A stretch of DNA of 64,000 nucleotides, from the NCBI GenBank assembly GCA_002337055.1, contig DDFG01000004.1:686382-750381 (forward strand). The letters are read 5' to 3'. The position numbers and the translations under genes were made by a program. The notes under the pieces are model-generated. The model was not told where the DNA came from, did not search any database, and saw nothing but the letters and a program-made list of their open reading frames with translations. Below, piece by piece: positions 60,480 to 64,000 of the stretch; position 1 is the stretch's first letter; each line of letters begins with the position of its first letter. Source of the stretch: Betaproteobacteria bacterium UBA1934 (GTDB lineage Bacteria > Pseudomonadota > Gammaproteobacteria > Burkholderiales > Rhodocyclaceae).

Positions 60480-63400
60480 TCACGCGCCTCGCATCCCTTC
60501 CCACTGCTTCTGCAAGCGCTTGACCGACACCGGCACCGGCGTTTTCAGTTCCTGCGCGAAGAGATTGACCCGCAGTTCTTCCAGCAGCCAGCGGAATTGT
60601 TCGACTTGCGGGTCGTCGACGCCAGCCTTGGCGAGCTGGATGGCGCGGCGTTCGTAATTGATCCATAGCGGTTGGTACTCGGCCAGCAGGCGGGCGTCGC
60701 GGGCGGGGTCGGCGCGCAGTTTATCCAGCCGTACCTGCACCGCTTTCAGGTAACGCGGCAGGTGGTTGAGGCGCTCGAAAGGTGTTTCTGCGAGGAAGTT
60801 CTTGTAAACCAGCCGTTTGACCTGCGCCTCGATGTCGGCCAGCGCTGAGGCATGTGCCTTGAAGGCGGGCAGCTTCTTCTGTACCGCCTGCCATTCGCTC
60901 AGCACCGTGCCAGCAATGCGCGCCACTTCCTGCATTTGCAGCCCCAAGCGCGCCTTGGCATCGGCGCAGCGGGTCTTGAACTGCTCGGCGTTGATCGGCC
61001 ATGGTTCGTACAGGCAGGCGCGTTCGAAGGCGAGGCCTACGATCTGCTGACGCAGTTCCTCGGTGGTACCCAAGGTCATGAACTGCATGCCCATGCTCGT
61101 CAGATTGGGGACGTTTTTCTCGAAATACTTCACCTGCTCGCGGAATTGCAGCATGAACAGGCGCAGCAGGCCCCAGCCGTGCACGATCTGCGCTTCTTCG
61201 TGCGAATCGAAGACTTTCAGGCTAACCGAATCGCCTTCGTCGGAGAGCGCCGGGTAGCCGATCACCGTCTGCCCGGCCACCGGCACTTCCATCAGTTCCG
61301 GCAGTTCGCCGAAGGTCCAGTCCGTGAGGCCGGTGTATTCGGAGGGCGTTTCGTGCAGTTCGGCGAATTCCTGCTTGGCTTCGCGCCCCCATTCGCCGCG
61401 CAACTGCGCGAGATTGCGGCCCATATCCAGTTGCCTGCCGTGTTCGTCGATGAGTTTGAGATTCATCGAGAAATGCGCCGCCAGCATGTCCGGCCGGAAG
61501 GATTCGGGCTCGACCGCCCAGCCACGGGCGTTCAGCCCGCGCGCTTCGAGAATATAGGCGATCAGCGCCGGGATCAGCCCGGCGGCCATCTTCTTTTCGT
61601 CGTTACCGACGGCAGCGATGAATTCCTCGGCGAATTCCGGCACCGGCACCAGCTTGGCGCGGATTTTCTGCGGCAGCGTCTTGATCAGCTGGATGAGTTT
61701 TTCTTTCAACAGCCCCGGCACCAGCCATTCCAGCCGCGCCGCCGGTAACTGGTTGAGTTGTGCCAGCGGCACGGTCATGGTCACGCCGTCGCGCGGGTTG
61801 CCCGGCTCGAAATGGTAAGCGAGCGCATACTCGACCCCGCCCAGCCGGATGTGATGCGGAAAGGCGTCGGTGGTGATGCCGGCCGCCGAGTGGCGCATCA
61901 GGTCGTCCTTGGTCAGGAACAGGAGCTTGGGCTGCTCCTTTTCCGCCTCGCGCCGCCAGTGATCGAAAGTGGCGCCGTTGTGGATGCCTTCCGGGATCAG
62001 ATGGTCGTAAAAGGCGGCGATCAGTTCGTCATCGACCAGCACATCCTGCCGCCGCTGCTTGTGCTCGATGTTCTCGATTTCGCGGATCAGCTTCTGGTTG
62101 TGCTGGAAGAAGGGCCAGCGCTTGGCGTAGGCCTCGTCGATTTCGCCGGCCACCAGCCCCTGCCGGATGAAAATCTCGCGGCCCTCGGCGGGCGCCAGCG
62201 GGCCGTAGTGGATGCGCCGTTTGGAAGTCACCACCACGCCGTAGAGCGTCGTCCGCTCCCAGGCGGCGACCTGCATGGATTTCTTCTCCCAGTGCGGGTC
62301 GAAATAGGTGCGCTTGATCAGGTGGGCGCCAACCTCTTCCAGCCAGTCCGGCTCGATCTTCGCCACGCAGCGGGCGAAGAGCCGCGTCGTTTCGGTGATT
62401 TCGGCGGCGACGATCCATTTGCCGGCTTTTTTCTGCAAGGCCGAGCCGGGGTGGATCAGGTAGCGGATGCCGCGCGCGCCGAGGTAGTAGCCCGATTCGT
62501 CCGACTTGCAGCCGAGGTTGCCGAGCAGGCCCGTGAGCAGCGCCTTGTGGATGGCGGCGTAGTCGCCGGGCTTGTCGTTCTCCTTCCAGCCCAGTTCGCT
62601 GACCATGGCGTGCAACTGACCCCAGACCTCGCGCCATTCGCGCATGCGGAGCGCGGAGAGGAAGTGCGCGTGCAGGGTGTCGAGCAACTGCCGGTTCGAT
62701 TTCTTGTGTTCGAGCGCATTCTGGTACCAGTTCCACAGCTTCAGCCAACTCAGGAATTCCGATTTCTCGTCGGCAAAGAGCTTGTGCTTTTCGTCCGCCG
62801 CCTGCTGGCGATCGAGCGGGCGTTCGCGCGGGTCCTGGGTGGAGAGCGCGGCGGCGATGATCAGCCCTTCTTTCAGGCAGCCGAGATCGCGCGCGGCGAC
62901 GATCAGGCGGCCGATGCGCGGGTCGAGCGGCAGCTTGGCCAGACCGTGGCCGATGCCGGTGAGCGTATTGTTTTCGTCCAGCGCGCCGAGTTCCTGCAAC
63001 AGCGCGTAGCCGTCGGCCACGGCCTTGCCGGGCGGCGGCTCGATGAAGGGGAAGTGCTCGACCTCGGTCAGGCGCAGCGACTTCATGCGCAGGATGACGC
63101 CGGCCAGCGAGGAGCGCAGGATTTCCGGGTCGGTGTAAGGCGGGCGGGCGTTGAAATCGGCCTCGTCGTAAAGACGGATGCAAACGCCAGCAGCGACGCG
63201 GCCGCAGCGCCCGGCCCGCTGCCGCGCCGCCGCCTGCGAAATGGCCTCGACCTGCAACTGCTCGACCTTGTTGCGGTAGGAATAGCGCTTGACCCGCGCC
63301 AGCCCCGTATCGACCACGTAGCGGATGCCCGGCACGGTGAGCGAGGTTTCGGCAACGTTGGTGGCGAGCACGATGCGCCGCGCGCCGGAAGGCTTGAAAA

Positions 63401-64000
63401 TCCGGTCCTGCTCGCCGGCCGAGAGGCGCGAGAAGAGCGGCAGAATCTCGGTGTGGGGCGGGTGGCGCTTCCTCAGCGCCTCGGCCGCCTCGCGGATTTC
63501 GCGCTCGCCGGGCAGGAAGACCAGCGTATCGCCGGGGCCGAGGCGGTTCACTTCATCGACGGCATCGACGATGGCGTCGTAGAGATCGCGCTCGTCGTCC
63601 TTGTCATCGCTTTGCACCGGACGGTGGCGGATTTCCACCGGGTAAAGCCGGCCCGACACCTCGATCACCGGCGCGCCGTTGAAATGGGCGGCGAAACGCT
63701 CGGCATCGATGGTCGCCGAGGTGACGATCACTTTCAGGTCGGGGCGCTTGGGCAGCAACTGCTTCAGGTAACCGAGCAGGAAATCGATATTCAGGCTGCG
63801 CTCGTGCGCCTCGTCGATGATGATCGTGTCGTAGGCATTCAGGTAGGGGTCGGTCTGCGTCTCGGCGAGCAGGATACCGTCGGTCATCAGCTTGATCACC
63901 GATTCGGGAATGGTCTTGTCCTGAAAACGGATCTTGACCCCGACGCCCATGCCGACCTGGGTCTGCAACTCCTGCGCCACCCGCGTCGCCACGGAGCGCG
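60480..64000 (-). CDS. hrpA: ATP-dependent RNA helicase HrpA, N-terminus outside window
   Basis: Open to the right edge; about 1,173 residues are visible. The family is about 1,300 residues, so only the first part with Walker A is missing. Visible motifs: DEAH box 'IIIDEAHERS', motif III 'VTSATIDAERF', 'TLVFLPGEREIREAA', motif V 'LATNVAETSLTVPGIRYVVD' and motif VI 'QRAGRCGRVAAGVC'. The HA2, OB-fold and the long HrpA-specific DUF3418 region follow to residue end 'KRLQKQWEGMRGA'. HrpA is a DEAH/RHA helicase that helps rescue stalled ribosomes and processes mRNA. Its 3' end is the source of remnants A-C. Confidence 0.95.
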   Translation of the reverse strand, partial: RSVATRVAQELQTQVGMGVGVKIRFQDKTIPESVIKLMTDGILLAETQTDPYLNAYDTIIIDEAHERSLNIDFLLGYLKQLLPKRPDLKVIVTSATIDAERFAAHFNGAPVIEVSGRLYPVEIRHRPVQSDDKDDERDLYDAIVDAVDEVNRLGPGDTLVFLPGEREIREAAEALRKRHPPHTEILPLFSRLSAGEQDRIFKPSGARRIVLATNVAETSLTVPGIRYVVDTGLARVKRYSYRNKVEQLQVEAISQAAARQRAGRCGRVAAGVCIRLYDEADFNARPPYTDPEILRSSLAGVILRMKSLRLTEVEHFPFIEPPPGKAVADGYALLQELGALDENNTLTGIGHGLAKLPLDPRIGRLIVAARDLGCLKEGLIIAAALSTQDPRERPLDRQQAADEKHKLFADEKSEFLSWLKLWNWYQNALEHKKSNRQLLDTLHAHFLSALRMREWREVWGQLHAMVSELGWKENDKPGDYAAIHKALLTGLLGNLGCKSDESGYYLGARGIRYLIHPGSALQKKAGKWIVAAEITETTRLFARCVAKIEPDWLEEVGAHLIKRTYFDPHWEKKSMQVAAWERTTLYGVVVTSKRRIHYGPLAPAEGREIFIRQGLVAGEIDEAYAKRWPFFQHNQKLIREIENIEHKQRRQDVLVDDELIAAFYDHLIPEGIHNGATFDHWRREAEKEQPKLLFLTKDDLMRHSAAGITTDAFPHHIRLGGVEYALAYHFEPGNPRDGVTMTVPLAQLNQLPAARLEWLVPGLLKEKLIQLIKTLPQKIRAKLVPVPEFAEEFIAAVGNDEKKMAAGLIPALIAYILEARGLNARGWAVEPESFRPDMLAAHFSMNLKLIDEHGRQLDMGRNLAQLRGEWGREAKQEFAELHETPSEYTGLTDWTFGELPELMEVPVAGQTVIGYPALSDEGDSVSLKVFDSHEEAQIVHGWGLLRLFMLQFREQVKYFEKNVPNLTSMGMQFMTLGTTEELRQQIVGLAFERACLYEPWPINAEQFKTRCADAKARLGLQMQEVARIAGTVLSEWQAVQKKLPAFKAHASALADIEAQVKRLVYKNFLAETPFERLNHLPRYLKAVQVRLDKLRADPARDARLLAEYQPLWINYERRAIQLAKAGVDDPQVEQFRWLLEELRVNLFAQELKTPVPVSVKRLQKQWEGMRGA

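Noticed and set aside
53580..64000. Integron or transposon explanation for the hrpA-remnant region
   Set aside because: No integrase, transposase, terminal inverted repeats or attC-like folds were found; remnants are pieces of a known gene.
1..64000. tRNA, rRNA or phage genes
   Set aside because: None recognised on reading either strand; small tRNAs could be missed without a covariance search.

Overview
The window looks like chromosomal DNA of a GC-rich, polyhydroxyalkanoate-storing Gram-negative, most likely a betaproteobacterium (a Rhodocyclales-like member fits). This rests on an MSHA-type pilus cluster, a kdsD-kdsC-lptC-lptA block, two small phasins, a TRAP transporter beside pxpBCA, and heavy use of sigma-54 promoters. 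The assignment is inference; no rRNA or tRNA is present to test it. Coding density is high and genes often overlap by ATGA.

Layout. 1-10.3 kb: MSHA-type type IV pilus operon (secretin MshL, TPR protein, ATPase MshE, platform MshG, MshI/J/K-like assembly proteins, a Cys-rich pilin-like protein, a prepilin). A membrane class III adenylate cyclase follows, then a membrane histidine kinase divergent from another prepilin that has a consensus sigma-54 promoter. 14.1-18.9 kb: CPA2 antiporter and the Kdo/LPS-export genes kdsD-kdsC-lptC-lptA. 19.1-20.5 kb: two phasins behind a near-perfect sigma-70 promoter. 20.5-28.3 kb: LysR/quinone reductase pair, CinA-like protein, EI24 protein, DUF2520 dehydrogenase, a CpdB-like phosphatase lipoprotein and a Sel1 protein. 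28.3-35.5 kb: 3-hydroxyacyl-CoA dehydrogenase with its own sigma-54 promoter, a PAS-type sigma-54 activator, and an exbD-tonB-receptor-exbB operon. 35.5-39.4 kb: second nucleotidase lipoprotein, S1 protease, a frameshifted gene, MarR regulator. 39.5-44.8 kb: TRAP dctPQM with pxpBCA. 44.9-47.1 kb: second TonB-dependent receptor.

47.1-53.2 kb holds a GlrK-QseG-GlrR-like system flanked on both sides by glycine-zipper/envelope-protein operons. Each flanking operon has a sigma-54 promoter preceded by two TGTC-N10-GACA-type boxes spaced exactly 65 bp apart. That motif is the known enterobacterial GlrR site. I read this as a local GlrR envelope-stress regulon with possible autoregulation; it is the strongest candidate here for an undescribed system.

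53.6-64 kb is an accessory region next to the helicase gene hrpA. Three degraded copies of the hrpA 3' end, progressively more diverged with distance, separate four unrelated genes. This is the pattern expected from serial insertion at the hrpA 3' end, although no integrase is visible.
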